Assembly (NCBI GenBank): GCA_018054895.1 | Contig: JAGPIQ010000015.1 | Location: 1 to 32,258, forward strand | From: Lutibacter sp. | GTDB taxonomy: Bacteria > Bacteroidota > Bacteroidia > Flavobacteriales > Flavobacteriaceae | Length of the DNA: 32,258 nucleotides | Direction: 5' to 3' | Shown here: positions 16,121 to 25,145 of the stretch, piece after piece | Layout: each line of letters opens with the position of its first letter | Numbering within the stretch: the first letter of the stretch is position 1 | Program-made: the position numbers and the translations under genes | The notes under the pieces: model-generated | What the model saw: the letters and a program-made list of their open reading frames with translations, nothing else | Told to the model about the DNA's origin: nothing | The model's database searches: none

Positions 16121-17845
16121 TTACCCTTGATTTTTTAAGTTTGTAGCTTGACCTGCCCAATCATCACGTAATGCTCTTCCTTTAAAAGAATCTAGTAATG
16201 AATCTAACAAATCATACTCTTTTTCCGTCATTTTACTCACTTGTTCGAAACTAAAAATACCAATTTCATTTAAAGTTTCTTCTAATTTTGGACCAACTCC
16301 ACTTATTAGTTTCAAATCATCTACCTTTTGAGTTGCAGCATCAAAAATACCTAAAGCACTTAATAAGCTATTTTTATTTTCTGATAAATCTACAACTACT
16401 TCTTCCGAAGAAGTTACAACAGCAGCCGCTTTTACAACTTTTTGAGGTGCAGGATTTTTACCACCTTCATCTCTATGTAATTTATAAAACTGTCCTGAAG
16501 ATTTCAAAATTGATTTTACTTCAGCTTGTGCAATTACTGGGAATGTTCTTGCATACAATAAGAATAATACAAAAAAGAATCCAATTGTTCCAACATAAAT
16601 TCCAATATCAACAAAAGTTGGAGAGAACATTGTCCAAGATGATGGTAAGTAATCTCTATGTAATGATGTTACAATAATTACAAAACGCTCAAACCACATT
16701 CCAATGTTTACAACAATAGAAATAATGAAAGAGAATGTAATACTTTGTCTTAATCTTTTTGACCACATAAATTGTGGCGAAAACACGTTACAACTCATCA
16801 TTAATAAATATGCCCACCAGTAAGGACCTGTTGCTCTATTTAAAAACGCGTATTGTTCATATTCAACACCTGAATACCAAGCGATAAACAACTCCGTAAT
16901 ATAGGCACATCCAACAATAGAACCTGTAATCATAATTACAATGTTCATTAATTCAATATGTTGTTTTGTAATGTATGCTTCTAAGTTAGAAACTTTTCTC
17001 ATTATAATTAACAAGGTGTTTACCATTGCAAATCCTGAAAATACCGCTCCAGCAACAAAGTATGGAGGGAAAATAGTTGTATGCCAACCTGGAATAACAG
17101 AAGTAGCAAAGTCAAAAGATACAATTGTATGTACAGAAAGTACTAAAGGTGTTGCCAAACCAGCTAACACTAAAGATACTTCTTCAAAACGTTGCCAGTC
17201 TTTGGCTCTACCAGTCCATCCAAAACTTAATAAGCTATATATTTTCTTTTGGAAAGGTCTCACAGCTCTATCACGTAACATGGCAAAATCAGGTAATAAA
17301 CCAGTCCACCAGAAAACTAATGATACTGATAAATAAGTAGAAATTGCGAACACGTCCCATAATAAAGGAGAGTTAAAGTTTGTCCATAAAGTACCAAATT
17401 GGTTTGGAATAGGTAATACGAAATGTGCATTCCATACACGTCCCATATGTATTACAGGGAATAAACCCGCTTGAACTACGGAAAAAATTGTCATTGCTTC
17501 CGCAGAACGGTTAATACCCATTCTCCATTTTTGACGGAATAATAAAAGTACAGCAGAAATTAATGTACCCGCGTGACCGATACCAACCCACCATACGAAG
17601 TTTGTGATATCCCAAGCCCAACCAACGGTCTTATTTAATCCCCAAACTCCAATTCCTGTTCCTATAGTGTAAAAGATTGATCCCAATCCCCACAAAAAGG
17701 CTACTAATGCAATTGAAAATGCAATCCACCATAATTTATTTGCCTTACCTTCTACAGGAGCCGCCACTTCAACAGTAATGTCGTGGTAGCTTTTGTCCCC
17801 AATAATTAAAGGTCTTCTAATAGGTGCTTCGTAATGAGACGCCAT
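16121..17845 (-). CDS. actC: Alternative complex III quinol-binding membrane subunit ActC with C-terminal HhH domain
   Basis: Encodes 574 residues. Residues up to about 435 form a roughly ten-helix NrfD/PsrC-type membrane protein, beginning YEAPIRRPLIIGDKSYHD with conserved helices such as VWGLNKTVGWAWDITNFVWW. This is the subunit thought to oxidise menaquinol and feed the iron-sulfur protein ActB. After a hydrophilic linker, residues from about 508 to 574 carry an additional domain beginning LKLISGVGPKLEETLNEIG and including FKGRALRDDWAGQA. This is a helix-hairpin-helix unit like the C-terminal extension of some NuoE proteins. The role of that tail in a respiratory membrane protein is unknown. 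The gene lies 30 bp after actB and 2 bp before actD. Confidence 0.93.
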   Translation of the reverse strand: MASHYEAPIRRPLIIGDKSYHDITVEVAAPVEGKANKLWWIAFSIALVAFLWGLGSIFYTIGTGIGVWGLNKTVGWAWDITNFVWWVGIGHAGTLISAVLLLFRQKWRMGINRSAEAMTIFSVVQAGLFPVIHMGRVWNAHFVLPIPNQFGTLWTNFNSPLLWDVFAISTYLSVSLVFWWTGLLPDFAMLRDRAVRPFQKKIYSLLSFGWTGRAKDWQRFEEVSLVLAGLATPLVLSVHTIVSFDFATSVIPGWHTTIFPPYFVAGAVFSGFAMVNTLLIIMRKVSNLEAYITKQHIELMNIVIMITGSIVGCAYITELFIAWYSGVEYEQYAFLNRATGPYWWAYLLMMSCNVFSPQFMWSKRLRQSITFSFIISIVVNIGMWFERFVIIVTSLHRDYLPSSWTMFSPTFVDIGIYVGTIGFFFVLFLLYARTFPVIAQAEVKSILKSSGQFYKLHRDEGGKNPAPQKVVKAAAVVTSSEEVVVDLSENKNSLLSALGIFDAATQKVDDLKLISGVGPKLEETLNEIGIFSFEQVSKMTEKEYDLLDSLLDSFKGRALRDDWAGQATNLKNQG

Positions 17846-17875
17846 ATGCTTATTTAATTATCTATTATTATTAAT

Positions 17876-20800
17876 TTATGCTTCTTGTGTATTTCTAACC
17901 TTCACGTGGTAAACAACATTTGGTTTTGTACCAACTTGCTCTAATAAATGATATGCTCTTTTATCATTTGCTAATGCTGTTACAGTATCCTCTTGTTTAT
18001 TTACATCGCCAAATACCATTGCTCCCGTACTACATGCATTTGAACACGCAGTTGAAAATTCATTCGTATTAACAGGTCTTCCCTCTTTTTTAGCCTTTAA
18101 AATTGTAGCTTGTGTCATTTGAATACACATTGAACATTTTTCCATTACTCCACGTGAACGAACAGTAACATCCGGGTTTAATACCATTTTACCTAAATCG
18201 TCATTCATATTGAAATCAAATTCGCTGTTGTTTGGATAATTAAACCAGTTAAACCTACGTACTTTATAAGGACAGTTGTTTGCACAATATCTTGTACCTA
18301 CACAACGGTTATATGCCATTTGGTTTTGACCTTGACGACCGTGTGATGTTGCGGCTACTGGACAAACTGTTTCACAAGGTGCGTGATTACAGTGTTGACA
18401 CATTACTGGTTGAAATGCTACTGAAGGATTTTCAGAAGGATCTTCCAACTCTGCCATTGCATTTTTATATCCAGAAACTCCTTTTCCGTTTTCTTTTTTC
18501 TCATTATCTCCAGCAAAATCCTCTTCGTGAGAATAATATCTATCGATACGTAACCAGTGCATATCACGAGATTTTCTAATCTCATCTTTCCCTACAACTG
18601 GCACATTATTTTCAGCGTGACAAGCAATTACACAAGCCCCACATCCTGTACACGCATTTAAATCTATCGAAAGATTAAAATGATGTCCAACACTTCTATC
18701 AAAAGAGTCCCATAAATCTACACTTGTTGCATCTACTTCATTATGGTTTAAAGATACTTTAGGTACTTTATTCCATATTTCAGAAGCTACATTGTTATAG
18801 TCATTTATCGTTGTTTCTTTTATGATATCACCTCTACCCATTAAGGTATTTTGTAACTGTACACACGCAAATTCGTGCTCACCAGCAACAACTTTTACCG
18901 AAACATTTGGTTGAAATGTATTAAATCCGTTGTAAAATTTATAGGCATTTTTCCCAGTTTGCATCTCCGCTTTCAACCCTTTCGTACGTCCGTAACCAAA
19001 AGCTAAACCAAGAGAACCTTTTGCTTGTCCTGGTTGAATTAAAGCAGGTAAAACCTCTTTAATCCCGTTTACAGTTACCTCAACTAAACTACCGTTTAAA
19101 GCTCCATTTGCAACGTGATGATTTTCCACACCAATAGCAACTGCATCTGCTTTTGAAATAGTTATGTAATTGTCCCAAGAAGTTCTTGTAATTGGATCTG
19201 GAAACTCTTGTAACCAAGGATTATTGGCCATTTGACCATCACCTAAACCAATTTTTGTATATAAAGCAAGCTCAAAATCACTTCCTTTTATTGAAGCTAA
19301 AGCTGTTCCTGCAGCATCAATATCTACTTCTAAAGCTGTTACTCCTGAACTAACTTCAGTTGTAAAAACTCCATCGTGTAATGCTTGATTCCAAGAAGTA
19401 CCACCTAAAACATCAGCAGTCCAAGAATTTTTTAAGAAATCATAATATGTTGAAGTACTACCTGTCCACGCTAATAAACCGTCTTGAAATTGACGTGTAT
19501 TAAACAATGGCTTAATAGTAGGTTGCATTAGGCTGTAATGTCCTTTTTTAATCACAACATCACCCCAAGACTCTAAATAATGAGGAGTTGCCAATGCATA
19601 TTGAACTGCGTTTGCAGTTTCATTATCTTGCATAGAAAATGCAACTGATAATTTTACTTTTTTCAATCCTTCCACAAATTCTGATGAATTTGGTAAAGAA
19701 TACACTGGGTTTGAACCGTTAATAATAACTGCTCCCACTTTACCAGCATTCATATCCGCAATTAATTGAGCCACTTGAGCATCACTTCCTTTACGAACAT
19801 TTTTAGTGGTAACTACATCCATTACTTCACTAGCAATATGCTTATTGATTGCTAATGCTAATAATTGTGCGTTTTTATCTTGAATTCCAGTTAAAACAAC
19901 CGCTTTAGTTCCAGCTGCTTTAATTTGTGCAGCCGCACTTAGAATTGCATCGTTTAACGGACTTGCTTCTCTTGTTGAAATACCTTTTACAACAGCGTTG
20001 TATAATTTAATCAATGCTAAGTTTTGCTCTGAAGGTTTCACCATAATACGTTTATCTGCATTTGCACCAGATAAAGACATATTAGATTCGAATTGGATAT
20101 GGCGAGACATTTTTCCTACTGAGCCTGTCGAAGTATGAGGAACACGTCCTTTTGAATACCCAACTTCAAAACCACCTCCTTGAAAATCGCCTAAGAAGTC
20201 CGCTCCAATTGAAACAATTACTTCTGCATTTTCCATTTTATAATCAGGTAACGCTCTTGAACCGTACATAGCTTCAAAAGCATCTAAAGCAGCAGATTCA
20301 GAAACTGCATCATATACAATATGATTTACCGTTCCGAAAGTTTCACCTAATTTGGCAATTAACTTTTTATTTGAGGGACTTGCACATGTTCCAGTTACTA
20401 CTGCAATTGGCAATCCTGCTTCTTTAATTTCATTTAATTTAGCAATAATTTGAGCATCTGCATCCGCCCAAGAAACCTCAGCACCATTCGCTTTTGGTCC
20501 TTTTAAACGAAGACTATCATATAAAGACAATACAGACGCTTGCACACGTGCATTTGTGCTTCCGTTCGCTTCTTTGTTAGGTTCAATTTTAATTGGACGA
20601 CCTTCTCTTACTTTTACTAATACATTTGCAAAATCAAAACCATCAGCCATTGTTGTTGCATAATATTCAGCAACACCAGGAATAATATCATCTGGTTTGA
20701 TAATATAAGGTATAGATTTTACAACTGGACCTTCACACGCTGCTAATGAAGCTGCAGCAGTTGTAAATCCAACATACTTTAAAAAGTCTCTACGTGTAGT

Positions 20801-20947
20801 TGATGAAGTTTCTAACGTTTCTTTATTTCCTAAAAATTCAGCTGTAGGAATTTCTTCAACAAACTCGTTATTTTTTAACGTATCAACAATCAAGCTATTT
20901 TCGTTTAGCTCTTCAACACTTTTCCAGTATTTTTTGTTTGATGCCAT
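17876..20947 (-). CDS. actB: Alternative complex III Mo-oxidoreductase-like iron-sulfur subunit ActB
   Basis: Encodes 1023 residues. The N-terminus has the ACIII-specific KKYWKSVEELN start and a twin-arginine motif, TTRRDFLKYVGF (Arg52, Arg53). It is followed by a short hydrophobic region ending LAAC (Cys71), which could also be lipidated. Residues to about 750 resemble a molybdopterin oxidoreductase that in ACIII binds no molybdenum. The last 270 or so residues carry cysteine groups for four Fe-S clusters: CTGCGACVIACHAENN, CQHCNHAPCETVCP, RYCANNCPYKVRRFNW and CSMCIQM with CSNACSTGA. The protein sits on the periplasmic side and relays electrons from quinol at ActC to the hemes of ActA. It is flanked by actA (33 bp) and actC (30 bp). 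Confidence 0.95.
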   Translation of the reverse strand: MASNKKYWKSVEELNENSLIVDTLKNNEFVEEIPTAEFLGNKETLETSSTTRRDFLKYVGFTTAAASLAACEGPVVKSIPYIIKPDDIIPGVAEYYATTMADGFDFANVLVKVREGRPIKIEPNKEANGSTNARVQASVLSLYDSLRLKGPKANGAEVSWADADAQIIAKLNEIKEAGLPIAVVTGTCASPSNKKLIAKLGETFGTVNHIVYDAVSESAALDAFEAMYGSRALPDYKMENAEVIVSIGADFLGDFQGGGFEVGYSKGRVPHTSTGSVGKMSRHIQFESNMSLSGANADKRIMVKPSEQNLALIKLYNAVVKGISTREASPLNDAILSAAAQIKAAGTKAVVLTGIQDKNAQLLALAINKHIASEVMDVVTTKNVRKGSDAQVAQLIADMNAGKVGAVIINGSNPVYSLPNSSEFVEGLKKVKLSVAFSMQDNETANAVQYALATPHYLESWGDVVIKKGHYSLMQPTIKPLFNTRQFQDGLLAWTGSTSTYYDFLKNSWTADVLGGTSWNQALHDGVFTTEVSSGVTALEVDIDAAGTALASIKGSDFELALYTKIGLGDGQMANNPWLQEFPDPITRTSWDNYITISKADAVAIGVENHHVANGALNGSLVEVTVNGIKEVLPALIQPGQAKGSLGLAFGYGRTKGLKAEMQTGKNAYKFYNGFNTFQPNVSVKVVAGEHEFACVQLQNTLMGRGDIIKETTINDYNNVASEIWNKVPKVSLNHNEVDATSVDLWDSFDRSVGHHFNLSIDLNACTGCGACVIACHAENNVPVVGKDEIRKSRDMHWLRIDRYYSHEEDFAGDNEKKENGKGVSGYKNAMAELEDPSENPSVAFQPVMCQHCNHAPCETVCPVAATSHGRQGQNQMAYNRCVGTRYCANNCPYKVRRFNWFNYPNNSEFDFNMNDDLGKMVLNPDVTVRSRGVMEKCSMCIQMTQATILKAKKEGRPVNTNEFSTACSNACSTGAMVFGDVNKQEDTVTALANDKRAYHLLEQVGTKPNVVYHVKVRNTQEA

Positions 20948-20980
20948 TTTATATCTTGTTATTTACTTTGATCATTAATA

Positions 20981-22591
20981 TTAATAGTGACATTTTCCGC
21001 ACTCTAATCCTCCCATTTGTGCTGCAGTCACCTCTTTAACACCGTATTTTTTAGCCAATTGATCGTGGATGTTTTTGTAGTACCCATTTTCAGTCAAATC
21101 AACTTTAGTTTCGCGGTGACAGTCAATACACCATCCCATTGTTAATGGAGAGAACTGACGCATTTCGTGCATTTCTTCCACAGGACCGTGACATTTTTGA
21201 CAATCTAAACCGGCAACCGTTACGTGTTGTGAGTGATTATAATAAGCGAAATCTGCTAAATTGTGAATACGAACCCATTCGATTGGTTTTTGCTCATAAC
21301 CCTCAATGTATTTCACATTTTCTTTATCCCAACCTACCGCATCATATATTTTTTGAATTTCCTTATCCAAATCTTCTTTTGTATGACCATCAAATAATTC
21401 TCCATTATATTCAGAAATTGATTTATGACAGTTCATACAAACGTTTGCTGTAGGAATTCCAGAAGCTTTACTATGTTTTGCTGAAGAGTGACAATATTGA
21501 CAATCTATTTTATTATCCCCTGCGTGAACTGCGTGAGAAAAAGCAATTGGCTGAATTGGTTGATAGCCTTCATTTACATCAATTTGAAACAACCAGCCAA
21601 ACAACAACCAAGCACTTAGTAACAAACCAAAAATTACAGCTAAGAAACGCAAGAAAGGATTGAAAATCAATGATTTCAACATACTTTCCGTTGACTCTTC
21701 ACCTTCAACAGTTTTTTTGTTAGTAGTTGCAGCAACAATAATAGATAATAGTAAAAAAGCTAAAATAGTTATGGCCAATGTTGGAAGAACTCCAATACCT
21801 GGCTTGTTAAATATCTCTTCACTTCCTACAGTTGTTGTTGCAACAGCAGCTGGTTGAACATCGCCAACAGCTAAATATTTTAACAAGTTATCTAAATCTT
21901 CATCTGATAATTGAGAAAAAGGAGTCATTGCAGCAGGATTGCTATCTTGAACTTCTTTTGCTAATTTATCTCCCGAAGCAGCTAACGCATTGTTATCTTT
22001 TATCCAAGCTTTTAACCATTGAGCATCACGTTTTTCCGTAATTTTCAACAATTCAGGACCTATTAACTTCCCTTCCAACTTGTGACAAGCGGCACAATTT
22101 GTTTTAAAAATTTGTTTCCCTAGTTCAACACCTGGATCAACTTCTGTAGACACAACCCCAGCTACAGGAGCTGCTTCACCTTTTGTATAAGCTAAAACAT
22201 CAATAATATCTTGATCAGATAATTGAGGGTTAGCCGTCATTGGCAATTTGTTGTTTTCTTCATAAACTTGAATAGCAAGTTTATCCCCTGATTTAATCAT
22301 TCCTGGACTATCTTTAATCCAAGAAATTAACCAATCTTGATCCCTTTTTTCAGTAATCCCCTGTAATGCAGGACCTACTAATTTTTTATCCAACTTATGA
22401 CAAGCTGCACATGTGCTTTTGAAGATCTTCTCCCCATTAGCAACATCGCCCTCTTGAGCAGACAAGTTGAGTGAAAATAATAAAAGGAAAGCAAGACTAT
22501 TAACGACTAGTCTTGATAATGGACTGTGTAATTTCACACTTTTCATACTTAAAAAAAATCTTTTCTTTCTTGTTTGGTACACTTTTTTCAT
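20981..22591 (-). CDS. actA: Alternative complex III multiheme cytochrome c ActA with duplicated N-terminal cytochrome c domain
   Basis: Encodes 536 residues from the ATG at 22591; the ATG at 22546 (MKSVKLHSPL) is a good alternative because it gives a more ordinary signal peptide. The frame reaches 22654 but that lies upstream of the predicted promoter. After the signal peptide (ending NLSAQ) come two similar monoheme domains, each with CAACHKL, a GPxL loop and a distal Met before xQLSD. Two membrane helices follow (VLPTLAITILAFLLLSIIV and FLAVIFGLLLSAWLLFGW), then the pentaheme domain with CQYCH, CMNCH, CQKCH, CIDCH and CGKCH. Seven CxxCH sites in all. ActA takes electrons from ActB. It is the first gene of the act operon. 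Confidence 0.93.
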   Translation of the reverse strand: MKKVYQTRKKRFFLSMKSVKLHSPLSRLVVNSLAFLLLFSLNLSAQEGDVANGEKIFKSTCAACHKLDKKLVGPALQGITEKRDQDWLISWIKDSPGMIKSGDKLAIQVYEENNKLPMTANPQLSDQDIIDVLAYTKGEAAPVAGVVSTEVDPGVELGKQIFKTNCAACHKLEGKLIGPELLKITEKRDAQWLKAWIKDNNALAASGDKLAKEVQDSNPAAMTPFSQLSDEDLDNLLKYLAVGDVQPAAVATTTVGSEEIFNKPGIGVLPTLAITILAFLLLSIIVAATTNKKTVEGEESTESMLKSLIFNPFLRFLAVIFGLLLSAWLLFGWLFQIDVNEGYQPIQPIAFSHAVHAGDNKIDCQYCHSSAKHSKASGIPTANVCMNCHKSISEYNGELFDGHTKEDLDKEIQKIYDAVGWDKENVKYIEGYEQKPIEWVRIHNLADFAYYNHSQHVTVAGLDCQKCHGPVEEMHEMRQFSPLTMGWCIDCHRETKVDLTENGYYKNIHDQLAKKYGVKEVTAAQMGGLECGKCHY

Positions 22592-22595
22592 AATA

Positions 22596-22619
22596 AAAAT
22601 ATGATTTAAGTCATATTTT
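22596..22619. promoter_or_regulatory. Crp/Fnr-like palindrome in the actA leader
   Basis: AAAATATGA and TCATATTTT are perfect 9-bp arms around TTTAAG. The core TGA-N6-TCA is the half-site spacing of Crp/Fnr-family regulators. It lies just upstream of the actA ATG at 22591 and downstream of the -7 box, a position suited to repression. Confidence 0.5.
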
Positions 22620-22632
22620 AAATATGTTTTGA

Positions 22633-22640
22633 CAAAAGTA
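22633..22640 (-). promoter_or_regulatory. -7 element of the act operon
   Basis: TACTTTTG on the minus strand matches TAnnTTTG and predicts a start near 22626, about 35 nt before the ATG at 22591. No TTG is found at the usual -33 distance, so the promoter may need an activator. Confidence 0.45.
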
Positions 22641-22738
22641 CTATTAATAACCAAAACTAAAAATCTAAAAATTGTGTTAAAGTTAATTTATATTCATTCT
22701 AAATAAAATATTAACTATGTGTATTCCAAGGATAATTC

Positions 22739-22746
22739 TAAATTTG
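22739..22746 (+). promoter_or_regulatory. -7 element of the SPOR gene
   Basis: TAAATTTG is an exact TAnnTTTG, 19 bp before the ATG at 22766. The sequence at -33 is ATG rather than TTG. Confidence 0.5.
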
Positions 22747-22765
22747 AACAAAAATTAAAATTTAT

Positions 22766-23137
22766 ATGAATATTTTATCAAAAAGGCCATTTATTATTGC
22801 TATTATGCTCATTTTATTAAGCATAACTAATATTCACGCTCAAACCGAAAGTGAAAAAATAGACAAATTAATTGAACAAAAAAGAGCATTTAACAAGAAA
22901 AATAAGAATTCTTCAGGCTTTAAAATTCAAATTTACAACGGAGACGAGGGAAATGCTAAAAGAATTCAACGTGATTTCGATGCGATTTTCCCTGAATACA
23001 AATCTATAATTGCTTATAAATCACCTGAGTGGAAAACACAAGTTGGCCCATTTAAAACCCGATTGGAAGCAGATAGAACTTTATTAAGACTTAAACAAGA
23101 ATATAGAGGTGCTATAGTTATTGAAGAAAAAAATTAA
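22766..23137 (+). CDS. Secreted SPOR-domain protein
   Basis: Encodes 123 residues. Residues 1-25 (ending ITNIHAQ) are a signal peptide. A short charged linker (KIDKLIEQKRAFNKKNKN) leads into a SPOR domain from about residue 49 to 120: GFKIQIYNGDEGNAKRIQRDF, then the central WKTQVGPFKTRLEADRTLLRL, ending IVIEEKN. SPOR domains bind denuded peptidoglycan glycan strands, often at division sites, so the protein is predicted to act in the periplasm at the cell wall. It is divergent from actA and convergent with dnaG. Its TAA shares three bases with the dnaG stop, so no terminator separates the two genes. Confidence 0.88.
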   Translation: MNILSKRPFIIAIMLILLSITNIHAQTESEKIDKLIEQKRAFNKKNKNSSGFKIQIYNGDEGNAKRIQRDFDAIFPEYKSIIAYKSPEWKTQVGPFKTRLEADRTLLRLKQEYRGAIVIEEKN

Positions 23138-25137
23138 ACAACTCTATTTAAACGTTCAAATAATCGTTTTTTTAGATTTGAATAATTTACGATTGTTTCC
23201 ATAATTTGCTCCCTTTCGTCAGCTATATTAGTAGAAGACATGAGGGAGTTTATTTTTTCTTCAATTAACACTCTTCTTAAATTATAAATGGCATCTAACA
23301 CCATTTTAGACAAATAACTTTCTTTACTTTTTGTAATAATATCTTTTCGTTCCCAATTGCTCAATACATATTTTTCATCATCCATTAGTATATTGGTAAC
23401 CATTAAAGAAATTTCCTGATTTTTACTATTTACCAAGGTATCAACAGATATTGGCTTCTCGAGATTTAATTGTTCTATAATTTTATAGTAAATATTTCTA
23501 AAAGTAGGATCTGTAAATTCAATTTCATCATCTTGTAAATTCAAATACACTTCTTTTGAAACAATATTGGTAACAATAACCTTTTTTAGTTTTTCAGGTT
23601 TTTTAGCATCATAATTATCGGGAATTTCATAATCCACAAAATCAACTTCATTGTTTCCATACAACAACAAAATTTTAATAATTTCTAATTCGTATTTTTT
23701 AAGTTCATTAACCTTTTGTGGCTTTACCGTTCTTTCTACCGAAAACGCTTCTGGATATAGCACATCTAACGGCGGCTCATTTGGGTCAGGACCTGGTGAT
23801 TTGGCATCTCTTTGAACCTTATTATTAATCTGTGCCAATTCATCAAATAGTACAGATTCCGAAATATCCATAATTCGGGAACATTCTTGCACATATACTT
23901 CACGCTGAATTCTATCTGGAATTTTAGAAATACTAACAACAATATCTCTAATTAATCCTGCTTTTTTAACAGGATCATTTTTGGCTTCATCCATTAATAA
24001 TGAAACCTTAAAATTGATAAAATCTTGAGAATTTTGAATTAAATATTCCTTTAATTCTTCAGTGCCAAGCTTTTTTGAAAAACTATCCGGATCATCGCCT
24101 TCAGGAAAAATTAACACCCGAACATTCATTCCTTGTTCTAAAATTAAATCGATACCACGAATAGAAGCTCGAATACCAGCGGCATCACCATCAAATAAAA
24201 TGGTAATATTTTTGGTTAAGCGGTTTATCAATCGAATTTGATTTTCTGTTAAGGCAGTTCCTGAGGAAGCCACCACATTCTCCACACCTTTTTGATGCAT
24301 TGAAATAACATCGGTGTAACCTTCAACTAAATAACAATTATCTTCTTTAGCAATGCTTTGCTTGGCATAATGAATACCATATAATACGTTGCTTTTATGA
24401 TAAATTGGGCTATCGGGAGAGTTTAAATATTTGGCTGCTTTTTTATCGCTGACTAAAATTCGCCCACCAAAACCCAACACACGACCACTCATACTATGGA
24501 TTGGGAACAACACACGACCTTTAAAACGATCAAAATGTTTTTGACTATTTGGCGCTGATAAATCCTGCTTTACAATAGTTAAACCTGTGCCTTCTAAATA
24601 TTTTAAATTGTACCCTTTATTTAATGCTTCGTTAGAAAAAGCTTCCCATTCGTTTAAAGCATACCCTAATTGAAACTTTTTAATGGTTTCATCAGTAAAA
24701 CCACGTTCTTTAAAATAACTTAATCCAATTGCTTTTCCTTGCGGATCTTCAATTAAAATCCGATGAAAATAATCGCGTGCGAATTCCGACACCAAATACA
24801 TACTCTCTTTTTCATCTGCAAATTCTTTTTGCTCATCAGTTTGCTCGGTTTCATCAATTTCAATATTGTATTTTTTGGCTAAAAACCGAATCGCTTCTGG
24901 ATACGAATAATGCTCGTGTTCCATTAAAAATGAAATAGCATTCCCTCCTTTTCCAGTACTAAAATCCTTCCAAATTTGCTTCACTGGCGACACCATAAAT
25001 GACGGTGAACGCTCTTCGGAAAAAGGACTTAACCCTTTGAAGTTACTACCAGACTTTTTTAAATTCACAAATTCACCGATAACCTCCTCTACTCGAGCAG
25101 TTTCAAAAACTCTGTCAATGGTTTCTCTGGAAATCAA
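23134..25137 (-). CDS. dnaG: DNA primase with degenerate zinc-binding domain
   Basis: Encodes 667 residues. It synthesises RNA primers at the replication fork together with DnaB helicase. The order is the N-terminal zinc-ribbon-like domain (residues 10-90), the catalytic TOPRIM core with VEGYTDVISMH, ASSGTALTENQIR and ILFDGDAAGIRAS, then a C-terminal helicase-binding region of about 200 residues. In the first domain the canonical ligands in CPFH and CFGC are replaced by Ser37, Ser40, Asp58 and Thr61 (LSPFS, DFSTG), although the surrounding fold motif and GKGGNAISFLMEHE are kept. The start is TTG at 25137, supported by the conserved MIS-x-x-TIDRVFETARVEEVIG start. It lies downstream of clpX, separated by a hairpin and a heptamer repeat. 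Confidence 0.95.
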   Translation of the reverse strand: MISRETIDRVFETARVEEVIGEFVNLKKSGSNFKGLSPFSEERSPSFMVSPVKQIWKDFSTGKGGNAISFLMEHEHYSYPEAIRFLAKKYNIEIDETEQTDEQKEFADEKESMYLVSEFARDYFHRILIEDPQGKAIGLSYFKERGFTDETIKKFQLGYALNEWEAFSNEALNKGYNLKYLEGTGLTIVKQDLSAPNSQKHFDRFKGRVLFPIHSMSGRVLGFGGRILVSDKKAAKYLNSPDSPIYHKSNVLYGIHYAKQSIAKEDNCYLVEGYTDVISMHQKGVENVVASSGTALTENQIRLINRLTKNITILFDGDAAGIRASIRGIDLILEQGMNVRVLIFPEGDDPDSFSKKLGTEELKEYLIQNSQDFINFKVSLLMDEAKNDPVKKAGLIRDIVVSISKIPDRIQREVYVQECSRIMDISESVLFDELAQINNKVQRDAKSPGPDPNEPPLDVLYPEAFSVERTVKPQKVNELKKYELEIIKILLLYGNNEVDFVDYEIPDNYDAKKPEKLKKVIVTNIVSKEVYLNLQDDEIEFTDPTFRNIYYKIIEQLNLEKPISVDTLVNSKNQEISLMVTNILMDDEKYVLSNWERKDIITKSKESYLSKMVLDAIYNLRRVLIEEKINSLMSSTNIADEREQIMETIVNYSNLKKRLFERLNRVV

Positions 25138-25145
25138 AACAATTT

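Noticed and set aside
16288..17340. Plus-strand frames of up to 131 codons opposite actC
   Set aside because: They are antisense to a gene with conserved membrane helices and cofactor context, with no signal or domain of their own.
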